From assembly GCF_001659605.2 (NCBI RefSeq), contig NC_035171.2, forward strand, positions 10,074,256 to 10,138,255: a DNA stretch of 64,000 bases, written 5' to 3'. Below the pieces are notes generated by a model. It saw only the letters and a program-made list of their open reading frames with translations. It was not told the DNA's origin and did no database searches. Source of the DNA: Manihot esculenta (taxonomy: Eukaryota; Streptophyta; Magnoliopsida; Malpighiales; Euphorbiaceae). The translations under genes were made by a program, and so were the position numbers. This document shows positions 48,321 to 60,147 of this stretch, piece by piece; positions within the stretch are counted from its first letter, which is position 1; each line of letters opens with the position of its first letter.

Positions 48321-48329
48321 TATAAAAGG
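48321..48329 (+). promoter_or_regulatory. TATA box of the G2-C 5' LTR
   Basis: TATAAAAGG then ggcac. Conserved in the 3' LTR at 55917-55925 and, in reverse, in copies A and B. Transcription would be expected to start about 30 bases downstream, near 48350. Confidence 0.75.
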
Positions 48330-48853
48330 GGCACTTAGCTGAAATGAGAGAGTTTTCTCCCATTTTCAGCCGCAGCAAGCTTCCGACCTCCCTCTCCCAA
48401 ATCTTGTGTTTTTCCTTCAATCCCCACCATTTTCTTTGAGTTTTAAGATTCCACAAAGGTTTTTGAGTGTTTTTAAGCAAGTTTGGAGCTTGGAAGTCTT
48501 GGAGCTAAATCCCTCCATTTTCCGAGCTAGGGTCGTTCTTCCTCTCGATCTTCAAGAGGTAAGCTTCGATCTATGCTTCTTTTATGTTTTATGAAAGTTT
48601 TATGCAAGTTGATGGGGTAGAATGCATGTTTAGGCTTGTTGTTAGGTTTATGGGTTTATGTTGTGATTTGAACAATGTATGTTGGAAATGTGTTGTTTGA
48701 AGTGTTGTAGTTGGGGTATATTATAGTTTGAGACCCCTAGGTGTGATGTATGATGTGTATGCATGTGTAGAAACAAGTTTATGCATGTTTTGAGGCGTTT
48801 TGGAGGCTGTGGACACAAGGGAGCCAAGTTTCTGCCCTTCGGCAGAAACACAG

Positions 48854-49024
48854 GTTCGGCCGCCGAAGTGACTTTCGGCCGCCGAACCCCCTTGTGGAGG
48901 CAGTTTCGGCTGCCGAAGCCTGCCCCCGAAACTCAAGTTTCGTCTCTGTCTGGGAGGTTCGGCCGCCGAAAGTGCCGCCGAACCTGCATGACTTTCGGCT
49001 GCAGAGGGACTTTCGGCCGCCGAA
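48854..49024 (+). repeat. Second ttcggccgccgaa cluster, in the transcribed part of the LTR
   Basis: Perfect copies at 48854, 48874, 48958 and 49012, with variants such as ttcggctgccgaa (48905-48917) and agtgccgccgaacc. Inside the presumed leader RNA these could form GC-rich hairpins. Confidence 0.65.
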
Positions 49025-50175
49025 CCTGCCGCCGAAAGTGCCCTGTTCAGCCATTTCTTGCATGTTTTCATGTGATGTTTTCAGGATGTTTTAGGGGGTT
49101 TTTGGGGAGTATTTTAGAGTCATATTCAGGTATGTTTGGTCCCTCATTTGAGTCCACCTGTGTAGGTTCGGACCCGAGGAACCGAGACCCCCAGCAGTGA
49201 GCCAGCTGCTTCAGAGTCTCTTCAGAGCTAGCCAGAGGTGAGTGGAATAAACTTTAAGTTTTAAAGCAAATTAATGAAATATTTTAGCATGATTCACGCA
49301 TCATGAATGCCATGAGATATATCAGGTTGATTGCATTAGAATTCACGAATATGTTGCATTGCATACTTTGTTGTTGATGTGGATGAATGTTGAATGATCC
49401 ATTAGCCCTTTTATGTCATGATAGCCTATGTGAGTCCAGGTGTGCCTGCTACGGCTCTACGCCCCTGGCACTATGACTGATTATGGAAGTCCGGGTGTGC
49501 CTGCTACGGCTCTACGCCCCCGGCATGTATAAGTAAGAAAGATAGGGGCTAAATGGTGACAAGTTCATCCTTGTTGTGAAATGTTTGTGTTATGGCGCAT
49601 ACATGAAAGCATGATTTAAATTGATGTTTTATTATTCTGCTCACTGGGCTCTAGTAGCTCACCCCACTCCCTTTATCCCCAGAGTTGCAGGTACAGGATA
49701 GATCGGGAAGTCGGCTAGAGTGAAGTTAAGTCATGTATGTTGTAATAGATAGTAGTGGACATGAATATGATGTAATGAGTAATTATGACCATGTAATGTA
49801 ATGAATAATTTGATGATGTATTGAGGATTATAGTAGTGCTTGACCTAGAGGTGTGTGAATCCCCATTATGTTCAGAGTGTTTAATGAGTAATGATGTTAA
49901 TGACCATGATTATCCAAGCTGATATGTATGATGATGATACCCCATTGGAGTATTTGATGAGGACTCCAGTGTAGGGTTTATGTATGATTTTGTGCATGCA
50001 CAGGTTTTGCTTGGATAAGAGAAAAGAAAATTTTTTACAGATCATGTATATGTTGTTATGTATGGGTTTCCACAGGTTTACAGGAGGTATGTAGGCTTGC
50101 TACGGGTCCCGGCGGCCTTAAGCCGATCTGGATCCTAGCGCCGGTAACGGGTCGGATTTCCGGGTCGTTACAGAG

Positions 50176-50192
50176 TGGTATCAGAGCCCTAG
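50176..50192 (+). other. Primer binding site (tRNA-iMet type) of G2 copy C
   Basis: tggtatcagagccctag, three bases after the 5' LTR end. Confidence 0.9.
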
Positions 50193-50442
50193 GTTCATAT
50201 GGTCGGACCTAGAGTGTCGGGCTCATAGATGTTCTAGAAGGTCAAGCACACTAGGAAAATCATGTCCACTAGGATAGGATGTAGAGTCCTGTCTATATGA
50301 TGATATGATATGCCATGATGATATGCATGTGCATAAATGCTATGATATGATGCTATGTATGTGATGAGGGTTCATGTGTTTCCACATGAACCATATGATG
50401 CTAATGATTGTTTATGCTATGTGCTGTTTTTCAGAAGATAGA

Positions 50443-53400
50443 ATGAGAGGAACTCGTCGATCTGCACGATTGACTGGAGTGCCACCTCAGGACGAGGGCG
50501 CTGATGCCCGTCCTTCAGCTTTGCCTAGGGCAATGTCCAGTAGGTCCAACAGAGACAGAGTAGCTAGAGACCCTAGAAGGTCTTTGGATCTGGGTAGAAG
50601 CAGATCAGTAAGGGGAACAGTGCAGGGAGGAATGTCTGAGGATATGGAAGTAGATCAGAGGAGGGATGGCAGTCTCGGTGTGAGCATGCCGGAAGAGGGC
50701 ATGGGAGAATCAGAAGGAGGCGCTCAGGCCTCGAGTTATGTCCAGCCACATCACTACCCACCCTATTCACACCATCCAGGGTATTCGATGGGAGGTACAT
50801 CGGATTACCCCAGTTTTAGCCCTTATCCTCCACACATGCCATACCCACCTTACTACCCACCATACTCTCAGTACCCCACGTACCCACCTCCACCTCCTTA
50901 TACCAGTACAGCAAACCCTACCCCAGGGGATGTTGCACCTCCACCACCACCAGTACCTACTGTCCCGGAAACACAAGTACCCAAACCTACCTCATCTGGA
51001 GGGAGCAAGGTCAAGATGACCGATTACATGAAGTTGGGTGCTCCTCAGTACAGAGCAGGTGATGACCCATTTGAGTATCTGAACAGGGTCAAGACTATTA
51101 CAGATGAGATAGGGGCTGATGACAGTAGAGCCATTCAGATGGCTGGGTTCACACTGGAGTGCAAGAAGGCACGTGGTTGGTTTAAGAACTATGTGAACCC
51201 GAGAGCGGACAGTATGTCCTGGGAGGAGTTCGCAAATGAGTTTGCAGGATGGGCTTTCCCTGAGAGCTCTAGAGAGCAGAAGATAATAGAATTCGAACAG
51301 TTGAGGCAGACTGAACAGATGAGTGTGGAGGAGTACACAGACAGGTTCCTGGAGTTGTTGCCATATGCTGGGCAAAATTTGGACACAGATCAAAAGAAGT
51401 CAAGTAGATATATTATGAGGCTGCACTCCAGGTATTCCTCTTTGATACAGTCAGCAGAGAGGGAGAGTTTCCATGCCATAGTGGATATGGCTAGGAGAAT
51501 GGAGGCTTGTGCCATCGTTGAGGGGAAGGTAAAACAGTCAGTGGCACAGTCTTCTGGTTCCAAGACCCCAGGTGGGGAAAGGTTAGACTCTTCTTCTCTG
51601 AGTGCAGCAGTTGCAGGCAGTAAGAAGTGGGACAGAGGCCACAGAAAATCTAAGAAGAATAAGTTCTGGAACAAGATCAAGTCAGGTCTGGGTTTAGGCA
51701 GTGGCTCAAGCTCTGGCACAGAGGTTACAGCATGTATGAGATGTGGGAGACCACACAAAGGAGTATGTCTGGCAGGGACAAACACATGTTTCAGATGCGG
51801 ACAGGCGGGTCATTTGGCTCGAGACTGTCCTAGAGCAGCCTTTGCAGCACCGTCTCAGCAGACAGCCTCCGGCAGTGTGGTGCAGCCAGTAGCTCCAGCC
51901 GCAACACAGGCCAGTGGCAGAGGCAGAGGGAGAGGGTCAGCCTCTTCATCAGCAAGATACAGAGGTGAAGGTCCATCAGCTCCGGCACGGATCTTCACTA
52001 TGACTCAGCAGGAGGCCAACACATCCAACACCGTGGTGGCAGGTAATCTCATCATTGGTTGTTCTGATGTGTATGCCTTAATGGACCTGGGTGCATCTCA
52101 TTCTTTTGTTGCTCCGAGAGTCATGGAGAGGGTAGGATTGATCGTCTCTGGGTTAGAGTGTCCCCTATGGGTCAGTGGACCCAAGTGTGACCCGTCAGTG
52201 GCAGAGGCAGTCTGCCAATGTAGTCCAGTTTTCATAGAGGGAAGATGCCTTTCCGCCGACCTCGTGGTTCTAGATTTGACAGATTTTGACGTCATTCTAG
52301 GGATGGATTGGTTATCGACCCATGGTGCTACCTTGGACTGTAGAGACAAGGTAGTCAGATTCAGAGATCAGGATGGGTCAGAGGTCGTCTTCAGAGGAGA
52401 CAAGGGGGGTACACCTAGAGGTCTGATCTCAGCTCTTTAGGCTCGTAGGTTGCTTAGGAGGGGATGTCAGGGGTTTCTAGCTCATGTGAGGGAGTTAGAT
52501 AGTCATGTCAGAGAGCCCGCCTCAGTGCCTGTGGTGAGTGAGTTCTTAGATGTTTTCCCAGACGAACTACCAGGGTTACCACCTGCTAGGGAGATAGAGT
52601 TCGAGATTGAGTTAATGCCTGGTACCAGACCGATCTCTATCCCTCCCTACAGGATGGCACCAGCTGAATTGAAAGAACTGAAGGAACAGTTGCAAGAGCT
52701 GGTAGATAAGGGTTTCATTCGACCGAGTACTTCACCTTGGGGTGCTCCGGTTTTGTTTGTGAGGAAGAAGGATGGATCCCTCAGACTTTGTATCGACTAC
52801 AGACAGTTGAACAAGGTCACTACCAAGAACAAGTACCCTTTGCCGAGGATCGACGATCTATTCGACCAGCTAGCAGGAGCAGGTTGTTTCTCCAAAATAG
52901 ATCTGAGATCAGGGTACCATCAGTTGAGGATAAGGAATGAAGATGTACCGAAGACAGCTTTCAGGACCAGGTATGAGCACTATGAGTTCCTTGTGATGCC
53001 GTTTGGGCTGACCAACGCCCCTGCAGCATTCATGGACCTCATGAACAGAGTATTCAGTCAGTATCTGGATCACTTCGTTATTGTCTTCATAGATGATATC
53101 TTAGTGTATTCCAGAAATGCAGAGGAGCATGCCCATCACCTGAGGACAGTTTTGCAGACCCTAAGAGAGCATGGCTTGTATGCCAAGTTCTCCAAGTGTG
53201 AGTTTTGGCTTAGGAGCATATCATTCTTGGGGCACATTGTGTCAGAACAGGGTATTGAAGTAGACCCCAAGAAGGTAGAGGCTGTAGCTAACTGGCCTAG
53301 ACCCACCACAGTGACCGAGATCAAGAGTTTTCTGGGTTTAGCAGGTTACTACAGGAGGTTCGTTCAGGACTTCTCAAAGATTGCTGCTCCTATGACCAAA

Positions 53401-55428
53401 TTGACAAAGAAGAATCAGAAGTTCATATGGACCGATCAGTGTGAGGAAAGCTTTGAGGAGCTTAAGAGGAGGTTGACTTCAGCACCGGTGTTAGCTCTGC
53501 CAAAAAGTGATGATGACTTCTCAGTATATTGTGATGCGTCCCGTGTGGGACTAGGTTGTGTGCTAATGCAAAATGAGAGGGTGATCGCTTATGCTTCTAG
53601 ACAGCTGAAGAAGCATGAGCTGAATTACCCCACACATGACCTAGAGATGGCAGCAGTAATCTTTGCACTCAAGATGTGGAGGCATTACCTTTATGGGGTA
53701 AAGTGTGAGATCTTCACAGATCATAAGAGCCTGCAGTACATCCTGAGTCAGAGAGAACTGAACATGAGGCAGAGGAGATGGGTAGAGCTGTTGAGTGACT
53801 ATGATTGCAAGATTCAGTACCATCCGGGTAAGGCGAATGTTGTGGCAGACGCCTTAAGCCGGAAATCACTCGGCAGTCTATCCCACATTTCAGCAGAGAG
53901 GAGGCCGGTGGTGAAGGAGTTCCACAGACTTATGAGTGAGGGATTACAGTTGGAGTTGTCTGGCACAGGTGCCTTAGTGGCTCAGATGAGAGTGGCACCC
54001 GTGTTTCTGGAGCAGGTAGCTCAGAAACAGCATGAGGACCCAGAGTTGGTCAGGATAGCCAGAACGGTTCAGTCAGGCCAGAGTAATGAGTTCAGGTTTG
54101 ATGATAAGGGGATCCTCCGCTACGGGAACAGATTATGTGTGCCAGATGACATTGGTCTGAAGGGAGATATTATGGGGGAAGCCCATAATACCAGGTATAG
54201 TGTTCACCCTGGGGCCACCAAGATGTATCAGGATCTGAAGAGAGTGTATTGGTGGCCAGCTATGAAGAAGGACGTGGCACTGTTCGTGTCAGCCTGCGAT
54301 GTGTGTCAGAGGGTGAAACTAGAGCATCAGAAGCCGGCTGGAATGTTGAATCCACTACCGATTCCAGAGTGGAAATGGGAGAATATAGCTATGGACTTCG
54401 TAGTGGGGTTACCGGCGACATCCAACAGATTGGACTCCATATGGGTGATTGTGGACAGACTCACCAAATCTGCTCACTTCATCCCTGTCAGGAGTGGTTA
54501 CTCTGTGGACAAGTTGGCGCAGGTGTACGTAGATGAGATTGTCAGACTGCATGGGGTCCCGGTATCTATAGTGTCAGATAGAGGGCCCCAGTTCACCTCC
54601 AGGTTTTGGCGGAGTCTGCAGAACGCTATGGGTACCAGATTAGACTTCAGTACTGCCTTCCACCCACAGACAGACGGACAGTCAGAGAGGACCATCCAGA
54701 CAATAGAGGATATGCTCAGAATGTGTGTGCTAGATTTTGGCGGTTCTTGGAGGCAGCATCTACCTTTGGTGGAGTTTGCCTACAATAACAGCTATCATGC
54801 TAGCATAGGGATGGCTCCATATGAAGCTTTGTACGGGAGGAAGTTCAGATCACCAATCTGCTGGGAGGAAGTAGGAGAGAGGACTCTTGCGGGTCCGGAG
54901 TTAGTAGAGCTTACCAGCAGGGTGGTACCCATAATCAGAGAAAGGATCAAGACTGCTGCAAGTCGGCAGAAGAGTTATGCAGATATCCGCAGAAGACAGC
55001 TAGAGTTTCAGGAGGGGGATTTGGTTTTGCTCAAGGTGTCTCCTATGAAAGGAGTGGTTCGGTTCGGGAAAAAGGGTAAGCTAGCTCCACGGTACATCGG
55101 TCCTTTCGAGGTGCTTCAGAGGGTCGGTAATGTGTCGTACAAGCTAGACTTGCCTGCTTCGATGGAGAGAATCCATCTGGTTTTCCATGTTTCTCTGTTA
55201 CGGAAGTTCGTGTCGGATCCTGGAAAGGTTCTTAGTGAGCCTGATATGGAGATCCATGAGGATCTCACCTATGTAGAACAGCCAGTGCGGATCCTAGACA
55301 CTCAGATCAGAAAGCTGAGGAACAAGGAAATCCCGATGGTGAAAGTCCTTTGGAACCACCACAATATTGAAGAATGCACCTGGGAGACACGGGAGTCCAT
55401 GCTCCAGCAATACCCCCATCTGTTTTGA
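50443..55428 (+). pseudogene. G2-C gag-pol polyprotein, one in-frame TAG
   Basis: One frame of 1661 codons plus stop, interrupted only by TAG at 52438-52440 (codon 666), where copy B has CAG. I chose ATG 50443 ([10 protein letters not shown]) because it is shared with copy B; the frame is open upstream to 50374. Order, with approximate residues: Pro/Tyr-rich region 100-185; Retrotrans_gag core 210-330; CMRCGRPHKGVC and knuckle CFRCGQAGHLARDCP 427-460; protease LMDLGASHSF near 547 (Pro to Leu next to the catalytic Asp compared with copy B); RT with [10 protein letters not shown] near 880; RNase [15 protein letters not shown] near 1030; integrase [18 protein letters not shown] near 1255, core [17 protein letters not shown] and Glu of [13 protein letters not shown]; chromodomain-like [16 protein letters not shown] at the end. 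Everything else appears intact. Without the stop it would read as an autonomous Tekay/Del-like chromovirus polyprotein. Confidence 0.95.
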
Positions 55429-55546
55429 GGTGAGTGTTAGTTGTTCTATGTGTAGCATGTATGATATATTGTATGCTATGTTGTATGTTATGATTGATGC
55501 CATGCTTTGTATGTTAGTTGAGGAACATTCGGGGACGAATGTTCTT

Positions 55547-55558
55547 AAGGGGGGGAGA
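55547..55558 (+). other. Polypurine tract of G2 copy C
   Basis: aagggggggaga just before the 3' LTR, preceded by attcggggacgaatgtt. Confidence 0.8.
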
Positions 55559-55559
55559 A

Positions 55560-57768
55560 TGTAATACCCGGCTAGACTCCGGTATCGGAATCCCTACCGT
55601 CCGGTGGGACCTCGGATGTCGGAAACCTCTAGAAGGGTAAAACTATGATTTTATGAAATGTTTTCATGAATTTCATGTTTTTAAGTAAGTAATTAAATGA
55701 GTTTTTGCATGAAAAATCTTTGGAGGAAAACCCAGGTTCGGCCGCCGAACTTCGAAGTTCGGCCGCCGAACATGCATGCTTTCGGAGGGACTTTAGGCGC
55801 CCGAAAGCATGAGTAAGGGAAGTCCAGGTTCGGCCGCCGAACCTCATGTTCGGCCGCCGAACCTTGCATGCATGCGGAGGCACTTTCGGCCCCCGAACGT
55901 AGCCTGGCCAGCCACCTATAAAAGGGGCACTTAGCCGAAATGAGAGAGTTTTCTCCCATTTTCAGCCGCAGCAAGCTTCCGACCTCCCTCTCCCAAATCT
56001 TGTGTTTTTCCTTCAATCCCCACCATTTTCTTTGAGTTTTAAGATTCCACAAAGGTTTTTGAGTGTTTTTAAGCAAGTTTGGAGCTTGGAAGTCTTGGAG
56101 CTAAATCCCTCCATTTTCCGAGCTAGGGTCGTTCTTCCTCTCGATCTTCAAGAGGTAAGCTTCGATCTATGCTTCTTTTATGTTTTATGAAAGTTTTATG
56201 CAAGTTGATGGGGTAGAATGCATGTTTAGGCTTGTTGTTAGGTTTATGGGTTTATGTTGTGATTTGAACAATGTATGTTGGAAATGTGTTGTTTGAAGTG
56301 TTGTAGTTGGGGTATATTATAGTTTGAGACCCCTAGGTGTGATGTATGATGTGTATGCATGTGTAGAAACAAGTTTATGCATGTTTTGAGGCGTTTTGGA
56401 GGCTGTGGACACAAGGGAGCCAAGTTTCTGCCCTTCGGCAGAAACACAGGTTCGGCCGCCGAAGTGACTTTCGGCCGCCGAACCCCCTTGTGGAGGCAGT
56501 TTCGGCTGCCGAAGCCTGCCCCCGAAACTCAAGTTTCGTCTCTGTCTGGGAGGTTCGGCCGCCGAAAGTGCCGCCGAACCTGCATGACTTTCGGCTGCAG
56601 AGGGACTTTCGGCCGCCGAACCTGCCGCCGAAAGTGCCCTGTTCAGCCATTTCTTGCATGTTTTCATGTGATGTTTTCAGGATGTTTTAGGGGGTTTTTG
56701 GGGAGTATTTTAGAGTCATATTCAGGTATGTTTGGTCCCTCATTTGAGTCCACCTGTGTAGGTTCGGACCCGAGGAACCGAGACCCCCAGCAGTGAGCCA
56801 GCTGCTTCAGAGTCTCTTCAGAGCTAGCCAGAGGTGAGTGGAATAAACTTTAAGTTTTAAAGCAAATTAATGAAATATTTTAGCATGATTCACGCATCAT
56901 GAATGCCATGAGATATATCAGGTTGATTGCATTAGAATTCACGAATATGTTGCATTGCATACTTTGTTGTTGATGTGGATGAATGTTGAATGATCCATTA
57001 GCCCTTTTATGTCATGATAGCCTATGTGAGTCCAGGTGTGCCTGCTACGGCTCTACGCCCCTGGCACTATGACTGATTATGGAAGTCCGGGTGTACCTGC
57101 TACGGCTCTACGCCCCCGGCATGTATAAGTAAGAAAGATAGGGGCTAAATGGTGACAAGTTCATCCTTGTTGTGAAATGTTTGTGTTATGGCGCATACAT
57201 GAAAGCATGATTTAAATTGATGTTTTATTATTCTGCTCACTGGGCTCTAGTAGCTCACCCCACTCCCTTTATCCCCAGAGTTGCAGGTACAGGATAGATC
57301 GGGAAGTCGGCTAGAGTGAAGTTAAGTCATGTATGTTGTAATAGATAGTAGTGGACATGAATATGATGTAATGAGTAATTATGACCATGTAATGTAATGA
57401 ATAATTTGATGATGTATTGAGGATTATAGTAGTGCTTGACCTAGAGGTGTGTGAATCCCCATTATGTTCAGAGTGTTTAATGAGTAATGATGTTAATGAC
57501 CATGATTATCCAAGCTGATATGTATGATGATGATACCCCATTGGAGTATTTGATGAGGACTCCAGTGTGGGGTTTATGTATGATTTTGTGCATGCACAGG
57601 TTTTGCTTGGATAAGAGAAAAGAAAATTTTTTACAGATCATGTATATGTTGTTATGTATGGGATTCCACAGGTTTACAGGAGGTATGTAGGCTTGCTACG
57701 GGTCCCGGCGGCCTTAAGCCGATCTGGATCCTAGCGCCGGTAACGGGTCGGATTTCCGGGTCGTTACA
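55560..57768 (+). repeat. 3' LTR of G2 copy C
   Basis: Collinear with the 5' LTR (offset 7596). Differences noted: one in gggaagtcc/gggaaatcc, one in cgtagcc/cgtggcc, one in ttagccg/ttagctg, one in gtgtacc/gtgtgcc, one in gtgtggg/gtgtagg and one in gggattcc/gggtttcc. Confidence 0.96.
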
Positions 57769-57773
57769 CCGGC

Positions 57774-60126
57774 TTCGCATATCATCAACCAATCCACGAA
57801 ATTGTACCTGAGATACTCTACCATGAAGAGATGGTACACCCAAATAACGCCCAAGGTCAGAGACCAAAGGAATTCCTGATTTAGAGGATAAACGAGAGGT
57901 TGTAGATGTACTCACATTCGGAGAAACAAAAAGGCTTGACTTTAAAAAATTCACCTTTTGTCCAGAAGCATTACAAAAGACAGTTAAACAATTAATAATA
58001 ACATCCAGCTGTTCTTCCGTAGCTTCAGCAAACAATACCATATCGTCGGCGAACATGAGATGTGAAATCAATGGACCATTGTTGGAAATAGGAAGTGGAT
58101 GCCACTCCCCTTGTTCCACCGAATGTTTAATAATATTGAAAAGTTGCTCCACACAAAGCACAAAAAGATAGGATGATAAAGGGTCGCCTTGCCGAACCCC
58201 ACGAGTGGGCAAAAAAGACTCCAACTTCTCATTGTTCCAAAGAACTGACATAGTAGCAGAATGAACACAATGTCTCACATTCGTTCTCCATAAACTGGAA
58301 AAATTAGCTTTCTCCAAGCTCCAATCAATAAAGCTCCATTCCAGCCTATCATAGGCTTTTTCTAAATCAATTTTCAAAGCCATAAATCCATTGCCACCGT
58401 TCATTTTCCCCATAGTGTGAAGAGCCTCTTGGTAAATGACTACATTATCCGTGATTTGCCGACCCGGAACAAAACTATTCTGCTCTGGTCCAATTAATGA
58501 AGTAAGGACTTGTTGTAACCTGTTCACCAAGACCTTCGTAATAAGCTTATAAAGCACATTACAGAGGCTAATTGGCCGAAATTGAGTAATAAATTCAGGG
58601 GTAGCCACCTTCGGTATCAATACCAAAACCGTCTCATTAATCATGCTTGGGAGCTCATTGCCTTGTAAACAAAAAAGAACAAAATCAATCACCTGAGTCC
58701 CAACTATTGGCCAAGCCTTCTTATAAAATTCAACAGTAAAACCATCGTCGCTAGCCGCTTTACCACTCGCCATCTGGTCCAATGCTAGCTTAACCTCCTC
58801 TGGAGAAAATGGTCTATCAAGTTCTGTAATTTGTGTCGTGGAGAGTATAGGATGGGCATACTGGAAAGGAATATCCAAAAGCCCACCCAAATCAGAAGTA
58901 TACAAATTGCGGAAAAAATTGATGGCCATACCTTTAAGAACCGACGGATCAGTAACAACCTCCCCCAAATCATTCTTTAAAGCAGAAATACAGAATTTTT
59001 TCCGTTTGATAGTAGCTGCTAGATGATAGAAATGAGTATTCCGTTCGCCGTTCGCTATCCATTCCTCTTTTGATTTCTGAAACCAGTACATCTCCTCTTG
59101 GCGTAGAATCTCTTCCAATCTGCGTTTCAATTTAAATTCAAGCTTTACAAGGCTCCTTGTCCGGCTTTCAGCAAGATCTCTCTGAACACCACCTAACCTG
59201 CGTAAAAGCCTTCTCTTGTTAGCAAAGATATTACCGAACTGAGTCCTATTCCACTCTCCAAGCTGAATTTTTAATGTGCTCAGATTATGAATTAGGGAAC
59301 GATTTGGATCCCAAGAGCATGCAACTACTTGATCAAACTGAGCATGTAGTGTCCAAGCTGTTAAAAACCGAAAAGGACGAACTCCAAAAGCTAGAACCCC
59401 TTGACATTTAATCACAATTGGGACATGATCTGAATGCAATTTAGGTGGATGTTCAACAATAGCATCAACATAATCCAGTCTCCAATCAGTAGATACAAAA
59501 CATCGATCTAACCGAGCAGCTTGATAGGGGACATTTTCGCCACTTCTCTGCCATGTGAAACCACTCCCAACAAACCCCAGATCAATAAGAGAGTGCTTGA
59601 AAATCTAGTCTGAAAAATCCTGAGCTTCTGGAGGATTAGAAGAAGAATATCCACTTTGTTCAGATGAGTCCACTACAGAATTAAAATCACCCGCGACAAT
59701 CCATTTAGAAATGGATAGACTATTTTCTCCAGAAAGAGATTGCCAAAGCTTCCTCCTTAAATAAATATCAGGGCTTGCATAAACTACACTAAACAACCAT
59801 TTCTCTCCAGTAGAAAAATTAATTGCTACCGTAATGAATTGAGGATCGGTAACAACTAATTCAATTTGAAAACCATCTTCTGACCAAAGCAACCAAATAC
59901 CACCACTAAATCCGACTGCCTCAACACGGATCCAATTTTCATACCCCAACAAACCACAAACTTCATCAGCCGCTTCTCCAGAAATACGAGGTTCCACTAA
60001 ACAAAAGATGTTAGGATGATATAGCCTCTTGTATTCCTGAAAAGCGTTGCGAAAAGTAGATGATGCTGCACCATGACAATTCCAGGTTATAATTATCATT
60101 AAAATAAATATTAAAAAGAGCATCAT
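57774..60126 (-). pseudogene. LINE ORF2, N-terminal part: endonuclease and reverse transcriptase
   Basis: ORF2 starts at ATG 60126. The endonuclease has WNCHGA, CLVEPR, AGDFNSVVDSSE and SDHVPI, the metal-binding and catalytic positions of the exonuclease-endonuclease-phosphatase family. A TAG at 59605-59607 interrupts it; the same frame then continues without stops to the G2-C insertion. RT motifs: VLIPKVATPEFITQFRPISLCNV, ALKIDLEKAYDRLEW, GVRQGDPLSSYLF and catalytic MFADDMVLF (FADD at 58042-58053). Across the insertion the frame is unbroken at 47963, giving an ancestral ORF2 of about 1379 codons. Confidence 0.93.
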
Positions 60127-60147
60127 CAGATTAATCTCACAAGGGTA

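Larger units (their letters stand above)
47964..50172 (+). repeat. 5' LTR of G2 copy C
   Basis: tgtaatacccggc to gggtcgttaca. Contains the upstream 13-mer cluster, TATA box, a second 13-mer cluster downstream (48854-49024) and a duplicated ctacggctctacgcccc block at 49450 and 49508. Confidence 0.96.
47964..57768 (+). mobile_element. G2 chromovirus copy C, complete, youngest insertion
   Basis: The element is 9805 bases with LTRs 47964-50172 and 55560-57768 (both 2209 bases; about six differences noticed by eye), a perfect duplication ccggc (47959-47963 and 57769-57773), primer site, gag-pol and polypurine tract. It interrupts LINE ORF2, whose frame joins exactly across the duplication. Orientation is opposite to the LINE. 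The near-identity of the LTRs marks it as recent. Confidence 0.97.

Noticed and set aside
52438..52440. Programmed readthrough of the gag-pol stop in G2-C
   Set aside because: The stop falls after the protease rather than at a gag-pol boundary, the next codon is GCT and not a known readthrough context, and the sister copy has CAG.
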